A stretch of DNA of 64,000 bases from Lachnospiraceae bacterium (GCA_016286035.1 JAEERY010000069.1:1-64000); one strand, 5' to 3'; shown: positions 1 through 9,146, counted from the first letter of the stretch. The notes: a model not told the origin generated them from the sequence alone. Numbers and translations: made by a program.

Positions 1-188
1 CAATTGATGGCGATGGGACCGGGCGTTGATTCTGCGATTACGGTCACATCCATCATTTCATCGTGCGTTATCCATCTTTTCTTTTCTACGCAATCATTCT
101 CTATAAGCGAAATCATTGCATATCCTCCGCCAAAGGTGAACAATCCGATCTTGGCGAAAGTCAGAAATAAATCTATGAGTACCGGCAA
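1..188 (-). CDS. Chromate transporter family protein (N-terminal part, cut by window edge)
   Basis: A reading frame on the minus strand runs off the left edge and gives 62 residues. It contains the GLFTFGGGYAMISLIEND segment and then ESTPGPIAIN, the two signature stretches of the first half of the ChrA/CHR family of membrane anion transporters. A stop codon (TAA at about 201-203) lies upstream in frame, and the only sensible start is TTG at 186-188, preceded by an AAAGAGG ribosome site about nine bases away. The first membrane segment is at about residues 4-22. It is the most distal gene of a minus-strand run. Chromate itself may not be the physiological substrate. The family call is firm; the TTG start is less certain, and the C-terminus is outside the window. 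Confidence 0.8.
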   Translation of the reverse strand, partial: MPVLIDLFLTFAKIGLFTFGGGYAMISLIENDCVEKKRWITHDEMMDVTVIAESTPGPIAIN

Positions 189-230
189 ATCTCTATACCT
201 CTTTGTACATTAAACTGGAATATAATCTCT

Positions 231-746
231 CTACAATTTGGAATTCACTTTCTTTATCATCCTGACTATCGAAACCGGTGTGCCAAGATCCCATTCCTTT
301 TTGCATCCGTCAAATTCAAAACCGTATTTGCGATAGAAATTTATTGCTCTCTCATTTTTTTCAAGCACCCACACAGCTATAGTACTGTAATCACTAAGCC
401 TGGAAACTGCTTCATTCATCAATCTATATCCGATTTTTTGGCCATAATACTCTGAAAGGACATAAATTGCCGCAACCTCTCCCGCATTTATCAGATCTTC
501 ATCTCCCGATGGGCCGTATACTGCAAATCCTACAACCTTATCTTTATCCTTAGCAATAAGAGTATTTTCCGCAAACTGCCGTGCACGCGCTGTCGAAGCC
601 TCTACAGTCATCGAATCAAGATAACTATCACACACAATACCTCTGTAAGCTTCTTTCCATGAAGTACAATGCACATATCCCCTTCCGCAAAACTCCTCAT
701 CGGTTTCAGCCAATTTAATGCTTATTGAATCATTTATTGCTTCCAT
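231..746 (-). CDS. GNAT family N-acetyltransferase
   Basis: This 171-residue protein is a single-domain GNAT acetyltransferase, expected to move an acetyl group from acetyl-CoA to an amine. Motif A is visible as AAIYVLSEYYGQKIGYRLM at about residues 92-110, with the Q-x-x-G-x acetyl-CoA loop at Q103-Y107. A motif B-like WVLEKNERAINFYRKYGFE follows, typical of the family. The substrate cannot be told from sequence. The ribosome site AGGGGA sits about 11 bases before the ATG. It belongs to a run of small, unrelated minus-strand genes with AT-rich gaps, and a repeated ATTCCGGTTT box lies upstream of it at 793-802. Confidence 0.85.
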   Translation of the reverse strand: MEAINDSISIKLAETDEEFCGRGYVHCTSWKEAYRGIVCDSYLDSMTVEASTARARQFAENTLIAKDKDKVVGFAVYGPSGDEDLINAGEVAAIYVLSEYYGQKIGYRLMNEAVSRLSDYSTIAVWVLEKNERAINFYRKYGFEFDGCKKEWDLGTPVSIVRMIKKVNSKL

Positions 747-839
747 AACATATTTATCCCCTGCTCTATTATTCTGAAACGTTTCGTTCTACAAACCGGA
801 ATTTGTAATTCAAAAGTCAATTCGATTCAAAAAGAACGA

Positions 840-1469
840 TCACAGTCCAAAATACTGTTCAATATGTTTTGCCATATCCAAAGGAGAACTAATATCTTCT
901 CTGGAAAAACACTGAAGTCCCATGTTCTGAGCATCTTCATAAAATGCGGTTATCGCCGCCTCTTGTCTAATATCAAGCCTCCGCTTTTTTTCTTCTTCGG
1001 AAATACCTTCAGTACGCATTATAGAAGACTTCATCCCATTATGGTCGTCCCGTCCGAAGAAATCATTCTCACATACTGCCCTGTCAACCGTAAGATATGC
1101 TATGTGATCACGCTCCGCTACTGATAACAGATATTTTATATCTATCATGCCTTCAAACAGCACGAATTTATGGCTTTCGGAAAGCTTGTTCAATTCTCTG
1201 ATTATCATGGGTGTCTGCTCAGATATAACACCTCTTTCCCAATCTGCCATTTCATCTAATGACCATTGCCAAAAACCGGATGTATCCATTGTCATATATT
1301 TATGCCTGGATACATCGGCGTGCTTGTAAAAATCAAATCTTCGTTCATCACCACTCAGGCAATATATATTATTCCTTTTAGTTAATAATTTTGCGACAGT
1401 TGTCTTTCCGGCGCATGGACAACCAAGTAGAAAATACACATTCCTGTTCACTTTCGGATACTTTTCCAT
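840..1469 (-). CDS. P-loop kinase / AAA-type NTPase of unknown substrate
   Basis: A 209-residue protein with a Walker A motif GCPCAGKTT at residues 16-24 after a short beta strand (VYFLL). LSGDERR at 38-44 sits where small-molecule kinases place a substrate-binding acidic residue. FVLFEGMIDIKYLL could be the Walker B strand. The size and layout fit the shikimate/gluconate kinase-like and chloramphenicol phosphotransferase-like group, but no substrate motif is recognisable. Ribosome-site support is weak (GAGAG about 13 bases upstream). It lies in the accessory-looking run at 1-2.7 kb. Confidence 0.65.
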   Translation of the reverse strand: MEKYPKVNRNVYFLLGCPCAGKTTVAKLLTKRNNIYCLSGDERRFDFYKHADVSRHKYMTMDTSGFWQWSLDEMADWERGVISEQTPMIIRELNKLSESHKFVLFEGMIDIKYLLSVAERDHIAYLTVDRAVCENDFFGRDDHNGMKSSIMRTEGISEEEKKRRLDIRQEAAITAFYEDAQNMGLQCFSREDISSPLDMAKHIEQYFGL

Positions 1470-1506
1470 ATATCTGCAACTCTCACTTTTTTCAAATTTC
1501 TATTTG

Positions 1507-2010
1507 TTAATCCATTCTTGATAGCACAAAATCAGGAGCTTCTCCTACGATGATTGAATCTGTGACATCAATCACTTCATATCCATCCTCTAAATATCTA
1601 TCCATAAAGCTCTGATCACTATCAAAAATCATTTCTTTTCCGTACCATGGCTTTCCGGATTGAGGTGTCAGTTCCAAATATATAACTTTTTCTTCAAGAT
1701 AGAATGTCAAGACTGTATGAAACTTTCCGTTTTTACTGTCATGTAACAGCCACATCTTGCTTGAAATACTATGTTCATCAAGAATAGATTTCATTAGTAC
1801 AACTGCATCGTGGCAAGTCCCGACCTTTGCTTTCATTGTATCTTTTGGATCCTGAACGCGATATTCCGTTAATAACCGATCAGAAAAATCTTCATCAAAG
1901 CCTTTGGCAAAATCGGGTTTGTACGTTATGCCATTCAAGCAAAAACCGTATTCATAACCGTTATCCAACAGTTCATCTTTTAGAAGATCACAGGCATCTT
2001 TAATAGTCAT
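1507..2010 (-). CDS. Transglutaminase-like cysteine protein
   Basis: A 167-residue cytoplasmic protein without signal peptide. GTCHDAVVLMKSIL at residues 65-78 matches the Cys-containing helix of the transglutaminase-like fold, where the Cys is followed by a helix ending in a short hydrophobic stretch. H98 (KFHTVLTFY) and E113 (YLELTPQ) can complete a Cys-His-acid triad (C66, H98, E113). Such proteins are usually cysteine peptidases or amidases, but some are inactive binding proteins. Its role is unknown. The start has a good ribosome site (GAGG, eight bases upstream). Confidence 0.6.
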   Translation of the reverse strand: MTIKDACDLLKDELLDNGYEYGFCLNGITYKPDFAKGFDEDFSDRLLTEYRVQDPKDTMKAKVGTCHDAVVLMKSILDEHSISSKMWLLHDSKNGKFHTVLTFYLEEKVIYLELTPQSGKPWYGKEMIFDSDQSFMDRYLEDGYEVIDVTDSIIVGEAPDFVLSRMD

Positions 2011-2118
2011 TATCTATCCTCAATAACTCCAAATTTGAAATCATCTATAAAATTACAATTTATCATTGTTTAAAAACTGAAACAACTTACTATTCATCCT
2101 GGCAAACCGGAATCTGTG

Positions 2119-2412
2119 TCATTTAAGCCATATGGGGCCGACAATTAAAAATCCCCAAAACCAAACCGTAGCAACGACCATTGCTTCGGAAACACACCAA
2201 TAGATCAATTGTGACTTCTTTACCGTGAGAGGACGAATAAAGTAAACAATTATCACAAATAGCTGCAGAAAAATAAAAATGATGGTTTCTTCCACAACCG
2301 GAGATATGAAAAAGCCAGCACTTCCTTTAGTAACACCTTTCGCTATAAGCCACAGATTTGAAGCTAAAAAAACCACAAATGACAGGATTAATTTGATGCT
2401 TGTTTTATTCAT
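2119..2412 (-). CDS. Small membrane protein of unknown function
   Basis: A 97-residue protein with three predicted membrane segments (about residues 8-26, 34-56 and 66-92) separated by short loops, one with a KGVTKGS stretch. I choose the ATG at 2410-2412 because GGGGGATC directly precedes it; an in-frame TTG twelve bases earlier overlaps that ribosome site and is unlikely. I do not recognise a family. An ATTCCGGTTT-like box lies 35-44 bases upstream of its start. Confidence 0.55.
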   Translation of the reverse strand: MNKTSIKLILSFVVFLASNLWLIAKGVTKGSAGFFISPVVEETIIFIFLQLFVIIVYFIRPLTVKKSQLIYWCVSEAMVVATVWFWGFLIVGPIWLK

Positions 2413-2509
2413 GATCCCCCGCAATCTCGATCTATCATCGTCTATAAAACCGGAAATATAACACGCTATCGATCCTCATATTTCCTAGTTCATTTAATTA
2501 AAGATCTTC

Positions 2510-2653
2510 TTATCTGCTCTTCTCATAAAAATCGTTTAACATCTTCATAACGTTTTCATCGTGTTCCATATACAATTCTTTGTTGATCATACCCTGAGGT
2601 TCACTTTTTATGTACTCTAAAGCGCTATCCGTAACCTTGATCAGTTTTTTCAT
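2510..2653 (-). CDS. Small 47-residue protein of unknown function
   Basis: A short open frame encoding MKKLIKVTDSALEYIKSEPQ followed by 27 mostly polar residues ending in DFYEKSR. It has a GTGGAG ribosome site six bases before the ATG and lies between two membrane-protein genes in the same orientation. The composition (acidic and basic helix, no membrane segment) looks protein-like. It could be a complete small protein or the retained end of a larger one. I recognise no family. Confidence 0.45.
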   Translation of the reverse strand: MKKLIKVTDSALEYIKSEPQGMINKELYMEHDENVMKMLNDFYEKSR

Positions 2654-2697
2654 CTTAACTCCACAGATACCGTCTTATATAAAACAGCAATGAAATG

Positions 2698-3132
2698 TCA
2701 TGCATGATCCGTATCTTTTTGTCTAAACGACAATATAAAAACAATTGTTGTTATTATCACTGCGAGGATCAGTATATGCAAAACCGTATGGTACACATCC
2801 GGAATATATACCCCGTCGATCTCAAGCCACTTTAAGGCTCCCGCAAAATAGTGACTCTTATTCTCATATCCGTTGCCTGTTATCGTTACAAGTTCATGAC
2901 TTGCAAACTGAGCTATAAACCAGATAATGCTCCATGTTAAAACAGCCCATTTGCCTATCTTATCCTTAAGTATAAAAAGTATCACCGTCACGAGATATAT
3001 GATGAAAAATATCCCGTCTTCCTTATATGAGCGTGTTACAAGATATGAATCCTTAAGATATACACCTGTCATATCCAGGAAAAACCAGACAAGCAGTATT
3101 ATCTGTGATATCAAACATATTTTTCTTTTCAT
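2698..3132 (-). CDS. Four-helix integral membrane protein, unknown
   Basis: A 144-residue protein with four hydrophobic segments: about 7-24, 36-54, 60-76 and 112-135. A polar loop containing TGNGYENKSHYF lies between the third and fourth. I use the ATG at 3130-3132, five bases after the stop codon of the BAAT-type hydrolase gene. Longer versions of the frame overlap that gene by more than 60 bases. No strong ribosome site is visible, so translation is probably coupled to the upstream gene. Function unknown. Confidence 0.5.
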   Translation of the reverse strand: MKRKICLISQIILLVWFFLDMTGVYLKDSYLVTRSYKEDGIFFIIYLVTVILFILKDKIGKWAVLTWSIIWFIAQFASHELVTITGNGYENKSHYFAGALKWLEIDGVYIPDVYHTVLHILILAVIITTIVFILSFRQKDTDHA

Positions 3133-3137
3133 TTTTA

Positions 3138-3998
3138 CTAGTGCCAGACGTTTTTTATCCAGTCCAGCATCTCCTTCTTCATTATTTCTCTGTCTTTTGC
3201 ACATTCATCCGGATGCTGTCTTTCCGCTTTAAAAGCCATCTTATAAACCCAGGGAAGATGAACGATCGCAGCGTGACTCATGTTCTCAAATGCGATATGC
3301 TTATGCTCATGGGGAAATGATTGCGAATTCAGTCTGTCTTCCATAAGACATGCGCTCTCATACGAAGGCCAGACTTCGTCATGTTTTGAAGATATGAAAA
3401 GAATCGGACCGTTTATCCTTTCTACGGGGATAACGGTGTCCGGGGTGACATCCTTATCACTGTTGATGTCCCTGATCCTTAATTCCTTGTTTTCCTTAAA
3501 GACTTTCAGAATGTTTATAGTTCTTGTCTTATATGCGGCGTAGGGCAGATCTTTTCCTTTATAGCTCCAGCAGGAAGTGTTTGAAGGACCTTTTTTCTTT
3601 CCTTTTCCCGATAATCCTTCGCTCACAAAATATGACGGAACCCTTGCGATGACACAGGTGATATCACTAATAAGGGAACCGGCTACCAAGGCCATTTCAC
3701 TGCCTTTTGACATCCCGTCGATGCCTATCTTCTGATAACCCAGTCCCTTTAAATATTGTACTGCCTTTTCAACATATTCGACAGGAACATGCGAAAGATC
3801 GCCTGATGTCTGTTTTGTTCCAAACAGTGCAAGTGACATGGCAGGAATGCCGTTTTTATGGTAAAACTCGGCCTCATGCTTTGCCATGCTCATCCCGCCG
3901 TTGGATCCCGACATGACGATCAAAACCCTGTCTTTATTTCCATCCCCCTCAAATAAAATTCCCTCAAATCCGTCTTTTTCAAGTATTGTATATATCAT
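3138..3998 (-). CDS. BAAT-type acyl-CoA thioesterase / alpha-beta hydrolase
   Basis: A 286-residue alpha/beta hydrolase matching the C-terminal catalytic domain of bile acid-CoA:amino acid N-acyltransferase / acyl-CoA thioesterases. The nucleophile elbow is GMSKG with S97, the acid is D207 (SSKHDEVWPS) and the histidine is H242 (NMSHAAIVH), so a full triad is present. Here Ser replaces the Cys used by the true acyltransferase, which favours hydrolysis. The substrate is unknown. A strong GGGGGGAG site precedes the ATG. The membrane protein gene follows five bases after its stop, so the two are probably co-expressed. Confidence 0.75.
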   Translation of the reverse strand: MIYTILEKDGFEGILFEGDGNKDRVLIVMSGSNGGMSMAKHEAEFYHKNGIPAMSLALFGTKQTSGDLSHVPVEYVEKAVQYLKGLGYQKIGIDGMSKGSEMALVAGSLISDITCVIARVPSYFVSEGLSGKGKKKGPSNTSCWSYKGKDLPYAAYKTRTINILKVFKENKELRIRDINSDKDVTPDTVIPVERINGPILFISSKHDEVWPSYESACLMEDRLNSQSFPHEHKHIAFENMSHAAIVHLPWVYKMAFKAERQHPDECAKDREIMKKEMLDWIKNVWH

Positions 3999-4024
3999 AG
4001 TTCTCCCCCCGAAAATATGATAGC

Positions 4025-4045
4025 AGTATGAGATCAGATCATACT
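4025..4045 (-). terminator. Weak hairpin at the glycosyltransferase stop codon
   Basis: A perfect 7-bp stem (AGTATGA / TCATACT) with a 7-base loop overlaps the stop of the GT2 gene. On the minus strand a loose CATATTTT follows. The stem is short and AT-rich, so it is at best a weak or partial terminator. Confidence 0.25.
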
Positions 4046-5032
4046 CCTAAACTCTTCTGCTCTGGCGTGATCTCCCAGCTTTTCATAGCACTTTACTATC
4101 TCCGAAAGCGGGATATCCTTTTTACTCTTTATACTCATTAAAGGCTCGGTCTCGTATGCGGCATTGTAATACCACATGGCTGCCTCTTCATAATCACCTA
4201 TCTTATAGAACAGTCCGGCTATCTCACAGCAAAGCTCGCTGCAGCCCTTTGTTGCCACTCCCCTTAAGGCAAACTTGAACTGCTTTTTATAATCACATGT
4301 TATGATGGCCGCCCTTAATGCTATCGTAAGGGCACATAAAAGCTCATCCTCGTTTAATGAATCATCATCACACAGCTTTTCAAAGTACTCATATGCCGTC
4401 TTATAGTTTGCAGGTTCTCCGGCTATATAGAGTTCCTTTTCGTATATATTAAGAAGCCTTTTTGATATGCTCTCGCCGTTTTCTATCATCTTTTCGTATC
4501 TTGCGAGATCCCTGCCGGCATGCACGGAAGAAGGACGGTGTATGATCTCTATATCGCTGTCGTATATGACAGGATCCAGATTTACCTGCTCATGTATCGG
4601 CTCGCTCCATACAAACTGCCTTAACCTCTTATAGAGTTTCGGGCGAAGCTCCTTGTCAAAGTTGTAGATCGTATTATTCTCAAGCTGGTTGCAGTAATAC
4701 ATCTGCACCATTTCTATCTCAGGAAGGAGGTGTTCCTTTAAAGTAAGGAATCTCTTTATATTCTCCCCGTCAAGCTCCTCATCGGCATCGGCACAGTAAA
4801 TGTAGTCCTTTGTAGCAAGAGAAAATGAATAATTTCTCGCATCTGAAAAGCTTCCGGTCCACTTGAAATCATACACTTTATCCGTGTATTTTTTTGCAAT
4901 ATCCTTAGTGTGATCCGAAGAGCCTGTATCAACTATGATGAATTCATCCGCAATGGACTCTAAACTCTTTAAGCATCTGTCCAGACAATGCTCTTCATCT
5001 TTGACTATCATACATACGCTTATTGTGATCAT
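4034..5032 (-). CDS. Family 2 glycosyltransferase with C-terminal TPR-like region
   Basis: A 332-residue cytosolic GT-A enzyme. The N-terminal domain (about 1-190) has ISVCMIVKDEEHCLDRCLKS, the nucleotide-binding DTGSSDHT and the metal-binding DADEE, typical of the group including SunS-like and TPR-fused GT2 enzymes. The C-terminal third has helical repeats such as EIAGLFYKIGDYEEAAMWYYNAAYE, a TPR-like unit. The ATG at 5030-5032 is preferred because the GGTGGG ribosome site at 5039-5044 abuts the alternative ATG six bases earlier. It follows the large surface-protein gene by 13 bases and may be co-transcribed with it, so it could modify that protein or build its glycan; this is inference. Confidence 0.8.
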   Translation of the reverse strand: MITISVCMIVKDEEHCLDRCLKSLESIADEFIIVDTGSSDHTKDIAKKYTDKVYDFKWTGSFSDARNYSFSLATKDYIYCADADEELDGENIKRFLTLKEHLLPEIEMVQMYYCNQLENNTIYNFDKELRPKLYKRLRQFVWSEPIHEQVNLDPVIYDSDIEIIHRPSSVHAGRDLARYEKMIENGESISKRLLNIYEKELYIAGEPANYKTAYEYFEKLCDDDSLNEDELLCALTIALRAAIITCDYKKQFKFALRGVATKGCSELCCEIAGLFYKIGDYEEAAMWYYNAAYETEPLMSIKSKKDIPLSEIVKCYEKLGDHARAEEFRSMI

Positions 5033-5045
5033 AGGCATCCCACCA

Positions 5046-8000
5046 TCAATAATATATCTTCTGTCCCGGGTGTATTTTGTTTCTGTTTCTTATATTGTTT
5101 TTCTGAACAAGATAATCAACGCTTACATGAAGTATCCTGTGAGCTATCTTCCAGAGACTGTCACCCTTCTTTACAACATAGTATCTTTCGGTACCCTCAT
5201 TCAGATTTCCCGAAGAACCCAGCGTATTACCGGTGTAAAAACTACTTGTATATACCTTGCCAACGGTAGCACCATACGTCAGCTTGATGTAATCGGGTCC
5301 GTACCAGGGAATGCTCTTAACTGCGATAACACGGTTTCCTCCGCCGATCGTCGCACTGTAATCAACACCATGCCATTTAAAGTTGAAAATAAGTGTCAGC
5401 TGAGGATTTTCTTCCAGTATATGCATAGCCTCATATGACAGCGAATTACCCCAGTTTAGTACGATCGTCGCACGGCTGCCTTTCTTGGCTGCTGCCTTAA
5501 GATCATTCATGAAGGTTTCGTAATCACCTTCCGGCGGATTCGAATCCGATCCTTCGTTGTTATTATTTCCGCTATCCGGCGTAACCTTATCATTACCGTT
5601 TCCGCCTGCAGGCTTTAAAGCCGCATTTATCGTTATAACGGTTGCAGGAGATGCTTCATAATTGGCAGTCTCCATGTAACGTATATAATATGTTCCCGGT
5701 TTAAGATTCTTTCCCGAAAGATCCGCAATGGTCCCGTAACCCGAATCATAAGCCGTAAGGCTCATCTCCATGGCGCTTGTAAGTCCGGTTATCATACCGT
5801 CATTCTTACCGTAGCCCGTCTCATCAGAACCAGAAAGACTGGGTGCTGACTGACTTGCCTTGTTTATCGTAAGGATTCCGCTTGCAAAGCTTACCTTATA
5901 GTTACCCTGCAGAGTATTTCCGCTTGCACTTATCGTATAGTTTCCGGCATCGATACCCGTTATCGGATCAAATGTGTATGATATGACACTCGCACTGTCA
6001 GACCCCTTAAGGCCGGTAACGCTGGCAGAAAGTGAAGGTAGACTTTCTCCGTATCTGATCGTTACATTGTTTACCGTTACCGTCACGCCGGCCGGTGAGA
6101 CAGTAAATTCCTTGCTGCAGTCTGTGGGAAGCTTATAGTTACCGCTTCTTGAACCGGTGAGCATGGTAACTGTAGCAGTATGCGTTCCCGCACTGCTGTT
6201 GCTACCCGATACCGATACGCCCACACTGTTCTTATCTGTATCTGCAAGACCCGTGATATTGGCAACTGCCACATGCTCATTGCCATCATAGGTAAATGAA
6301 GTATCGCTCCAGTTAATACCGACAGTCTTTTGATCAATGGTCACATTTCCTACAGCCTTAGGAGCAACATCCGTATAATCCTGACCGTCTATCACATACC
6401 ATACGGTATAGTTTCCTGCCTCTTTGGCTGTTGGTATTTTTATATCGAATGCTCCGGTATCACCAACTCTGTATTTCATCACGGCCCCGGAACCCTGTTC
6501 TGTACTTCCCGCAGTTAAAAGCGTCAGATCACTGCCGTTATAAACAAGTCCCATCTTTAATACAGGATCCGTCACGGAAATGACATGAACGGTTACCTGT
6601 GCCTTGCCAGCCGTGGAATCTGATTCATACTTTGCTGTCACGTTGGCATCACCGCTTCCTTTGACAGTCACGGTTCCGTTATCGGAGACTGTTGCAACAG
6701 CTTCATTGCTGCTTGTGTATGTCCATGTGCCGGTTCCCGGTGTTCCCATATCCGTAACAGTGGCATTCAGACCAAACGATGCGCTGCCGACAGCCTTGTT
6801 AACCGTGGTGTTTCCTCCGAGAACGCTTGCTGATGCATCGCTCTTTACACTGAATCTTAAAGGCTGAGCAGATGAATTGCTGTCTAAAAATATCGCAGAT
6901 GAGCTGTCATCATGATAAACCGCAACCAGATCATAACTTCCCTTATTCAGTGTATTAAGATCAAGTTCAGCAAACTGATTAGATGAGCTCACGCTGCTCA
7001 TGTTAAGGATCTTGTCAGTCTCGGCTATATCGGTCGTACCGTTCATGATATACATTTTTCCATTAACGGTATCCTCAAAAAAGTTGCCTACATAGAATCT
7101 GATCGTACCGCCCTGACCCTGTTCGAAATTTTCGATACCGGTAAGCCCCTGTGTTGAGTTGCTTACAGTAGGATTGCTGTAAGTACCGTTGACACACTTT
7201 ATGAAGGTATGGGTCTTATCGATATGAAGGGTCTTCTGAACCGATTTGAATCCATCAACGGCAAAGGTCACATTATGATCACCGCGGGCAACATATTCGT
7301 CGGCTAGGCTCATATTGAACAATCCGTCTTCAGTTAGAGTTGTGCACTGTATCGGAACATCCGTAAGCGTACAGTTTTTATCCACTCCCCGGTATGATAT
7401 ATTCATGGTTGCCGTTATGTCTTTGTTTTCCAGTAATTTATGGGGAACAACCTCATTATTCTCCTTGGGTATGGCAGCATACTCTCCGGAAGGAACATAA
7501 TCGATCCTCTGACCGTTCGAATCCACATCCAGGGTCCTTGTGAAAACATAATCCCACACATTATTGGTACCGCATACTTTGACTCTGACGCCATAAGTTG
7601 AATTCGTAGTATCCACTCCAAACACAGCAGGCGTACATCCGCTCTCCTGCATTATGATATTTGATGAACCATTATTAAAGCTTGCTCCGTAAAGAGCACC
7701 GCATTCCAGGGTCGCAGTCGGAAGCTGCCACGTATCATATTGTGTTATATTATTTGACGTGCTGTTATAGATCATCGGAGAGGCTGTCATCATATAGTTT
7801 CCGCTGGCTTCATCCACCTCGCGAGTTATATTCAGATAGATCCAGTTGTTAACATCCACTCCTCCAATGATCGGTTTGCTGCGGTAATCTTCCTCAGTAC
7901 TGCCAAACCAGTTATAGCTTGGATCGATTTTATCTGGAATATAACACCCACCTCCGAGGATAGAATTATAATTTATCTCTCCTTCTGCAGAATCCGAATT

Positions 8001-8981
8001 CTCTATCTGGATCACATCCTGCAGTTCATTATCAGCAAATAAATTTCCTTTTATCGTCAGCGCATCGGTATTATCAATGTATAGTACTCCGACATGGTCT
8101 GCAGTGTTATTGCTAAACGTACAGTTGCTTATATCTATGGCTTTTTCATTTAATAGATTTAGCGCTCCTCCGTATTCTATAGAATTGTTGCTAAACTCAC
8201 AGCCGGTTATAGTAACGTTGTCTCCGAAGTTTTTGACATACAATGCTCCATCGTCAGTTGTGGTCACACTCGCGCCTTTTAGAGTCATATTTGCGATAAC
8301 AATATTCTTAACGCCTGCGAAATTTTTTCCGTCAAGATACATCAGGCTTCCTGTATAAGAGGAATCAACCGGCTCTATACAGTTGCCGTTACCGTTTATC
8401 GTTAAAGAAGAGGTATTGATGTTCACTCCGGCATTTTCAAACAGTGAGTTGTAAGCAGAACCCGCATTGTCTGCCTTCAGATTGTTGTTCAATACTATGA
8501 TCGTATTATCTGCATTATTGATCTCATCGCTCCTGTTACAGATCATCTGCATTAATTCACCGGTAGTAGAACCTTCAAAATATATGGTGTTTGTATCAAC
8601 AGGTGATGTGGCAGCACCTGGTGCGGCCGCAAAAGTTCCTGCTCTTAAAGCATTTCCCAAAGCAACTGAATTCATTGCGGATGCATTAAAAGTAAGTACC
8701 ACAGTATCGTTTTCGTTGTCTGCTTCCTGAGGCAAGTCCAATGTCTCATTGGTTCCGTTTATGATGATCTGCGTGTTTTGATCAGTTACAATATCAACCG
8801 GATCGGTAATGTTTAATGACTGTTCGGACTGGTTCATCATCCCGATCGCCTGAGACACCATCATGTCCGAAACAGGATTCTCTTCAGCACAGACGGTGAA
8901 AGACATATAATAAAACATAATGTAAAAACTAAGCATTAATCTTGTCAGTCTTACCAATGTTTTTCTCTTAAAAACAAACAT
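5046..8981 (-). CDS. Large secreted surface protein: beta-helix, Ig-like/MBG-like repeats, LysM
   Basis: A 1311-residue exported protein. Residues 1-33 form a signal peptide (KRK, a hydrophobic stretch, then VCAEEN). Residues about 100-330 have parallel beta-helix rungs (ITGCEFSNNS, ISNCTFSNNTAD). Residues about 690-780 resemble a BIG2 domain (SSNEAVATVSDNGTVTVKG). About 870-1040 are MBG/YDG-like repeats (FTYDGNEH, SGNYKL). A low-complexity linker at 1127-1153 leads to a LysM module in the last 45 residues (YYVVKKGDSLWKIAHRI), which should anchor it to peptidoglycan. I count 39 N-x-S/T sequons, all before about residue 1014. The start is the ATG at 8979-8981, with GGAGAAGG upstream; an in-frame TTG 15 bases earlier lies inside that ribosome site. 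It is divergent from the oligosaccharyltransferase gene. Confidence 0.85.
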   Translation of the reverse strand: MFVFKRKTLVRLTRLMLSFYIMFYYMSFTVCAEENPVSDMMVSQAIGMMNQSEQSLNITDPVDIVTDQNTQIIINGTNETLDLPQEADNENDTVVLTFNASAMNSVALGNALRAGTFAAAPGAATSPVDTNTIYFEGSTTGELMQMICNRSDEINNADNTIIVLNNNLKADNAGSAYNSLFENAGVNINTSSLTINGNGNCIEPVDSSYTGSLMYLDGKNFAGVKNIVIANMTLKGASVTTTDDGALYVKNFGDNVTITGCEFSNNSIEYGGALNLLNEKAIDISNCTFSNNTADHVGVLYIDNTDALTIKGNLFADNELQDVIQIENSDSAEGEINYNSILGGGCYIPDKIDPSYNWFGSTEEDYRSKPIIGGVDVNNWIYLNITREVDEASGNYMMTASPMIYNSTSNNITQYDTWQLPTATLECGALYGASFNNGSSNIIMQESGCTPAVFGVDTTNSTYGVRVKVCGTNNVWDYVFTRTLDVDSNGQRIDYVPSGEYAAIPKENNEVVPHKLLENKDITATMNISYRGVDKNCTLTDVPIQCTTLTEDGLFNMSLADEYVARGDHNVTFAVDGFKSVQKTLHIDKTHTFIKCVNGTYSNPTVSNSTQGLTGIENFEQGQGGTIRFYVGNFFEDTVNGKMYIMNGTTDIAETDKILNMSSVSSSNQFAELDLNTLNKGSYDLVAVYHDDSSSAIFLDSNSSAQPLRFSVKSDASASVLGGNTTVNKAVGSASFGLNATVTDMGTPGTGTWTYTSSNEAVATVSDNGTVTVKGSGDANVTAKYESDSTAGKAQVTVHVISVTDPVLKMGLVYNGSDLTLLTAGSTEQGSGAVMKYRVGDTGAFDIKIPTAKEAGNYTVWYVIDGQDYTDVAPKAVGNVTIDQKTVGINWSDTSFTYDGNEHVAVANITGLADTDKNSVGVSVSGSNSSAGTHTATVTMLTGSRSGNYKLPTDCSKEFTVSPAGVTVTVNNVTIRYGESLPSLSASVTGLKGSDSASVISYTFDPITGIDAGNYTISASGNTLQGNYKVSFASGILTINKASQSAPSLSGSDETGYGKNDGMITGLTSAMEMSLTAYDSGYGTIADLSGKNLKPGTYYIRYMETANYEASPATVITINAALKPAGGNGNDKVTPDSGNNNNEGSDSNPPEGDYETFMNDLKAAAKKGSRATIVLNWGNSLSYEAMHILEENPQLTLIFNFKWHGVDYSATIGGGNRVIAVKSIPWYGPDYIKLTYGATVGKVYTSSFYTGNTLGSSGNLNEGTERYYVVKKGDSLWKIAHRILHVSVDYLVQKNNIRNRNKIHPGQKIYY

Positions 8982-9054
8982 ACGCACCTTCTCCAATTTA
9001 TTAAAAAAAGATCAGCTTTAAAACGCCGAAAATCAAAATATTCCACCAATTTAA

Positions 9055-9083
9055 ATTATAAATATGCTGTCATGAAATATCAA
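9055..9083 (-). promoter_or_regulatory. Promoter of the large surface-protein gene
   Basis: On the minus strand: -35 TTGATA (9078-9083), 17-base spacer, -10 TATAAT (9055-9060). It leaves a leader of roughly 65-70 bases before the ATG at 8981. Confidence 0.7.
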
Positions 9084-9111
9084 CCTTTTCCTATTTAAAT
9101 GACGCTTCGTG

Positions 9112-9140
9112 TTGAACAGGTCAGGTCCATCTGTTAGAAT
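9112..9140 (+). promoter_or_regulatory. Promoter of the oligosaccharyltransferase gene, probably leaderless
   Basis: -35 TTGAAC (9112-9117), 17-base spacer, extended -10 TGTTAGAAT with the hexamer at 9135-9140. Only six bases (TTATCC) separate the -10 from the ATG at 9147, so transcription should begin at or very near the start codon. No ribosome site is present upstream. Confidence 0.6.
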
Positions 9141-9146
9141 TTATCC

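Noticed and set aside
4-213. A 69-residue open frame on the plus strand at the left edge
   Set aside because: The minus strand here encodes the clear chromate-transporter start with FGGGYAM and STPGPIAIN; the plus frame is its shadow.
190-2700. Integron attC sites between the small genes
   Set aside because: I looked for RYYYAAC and GTTRRRY core sites around the repeated ATTCCGGTTT box and did not find them; no integrase is in view. I report the box only as a repeat.
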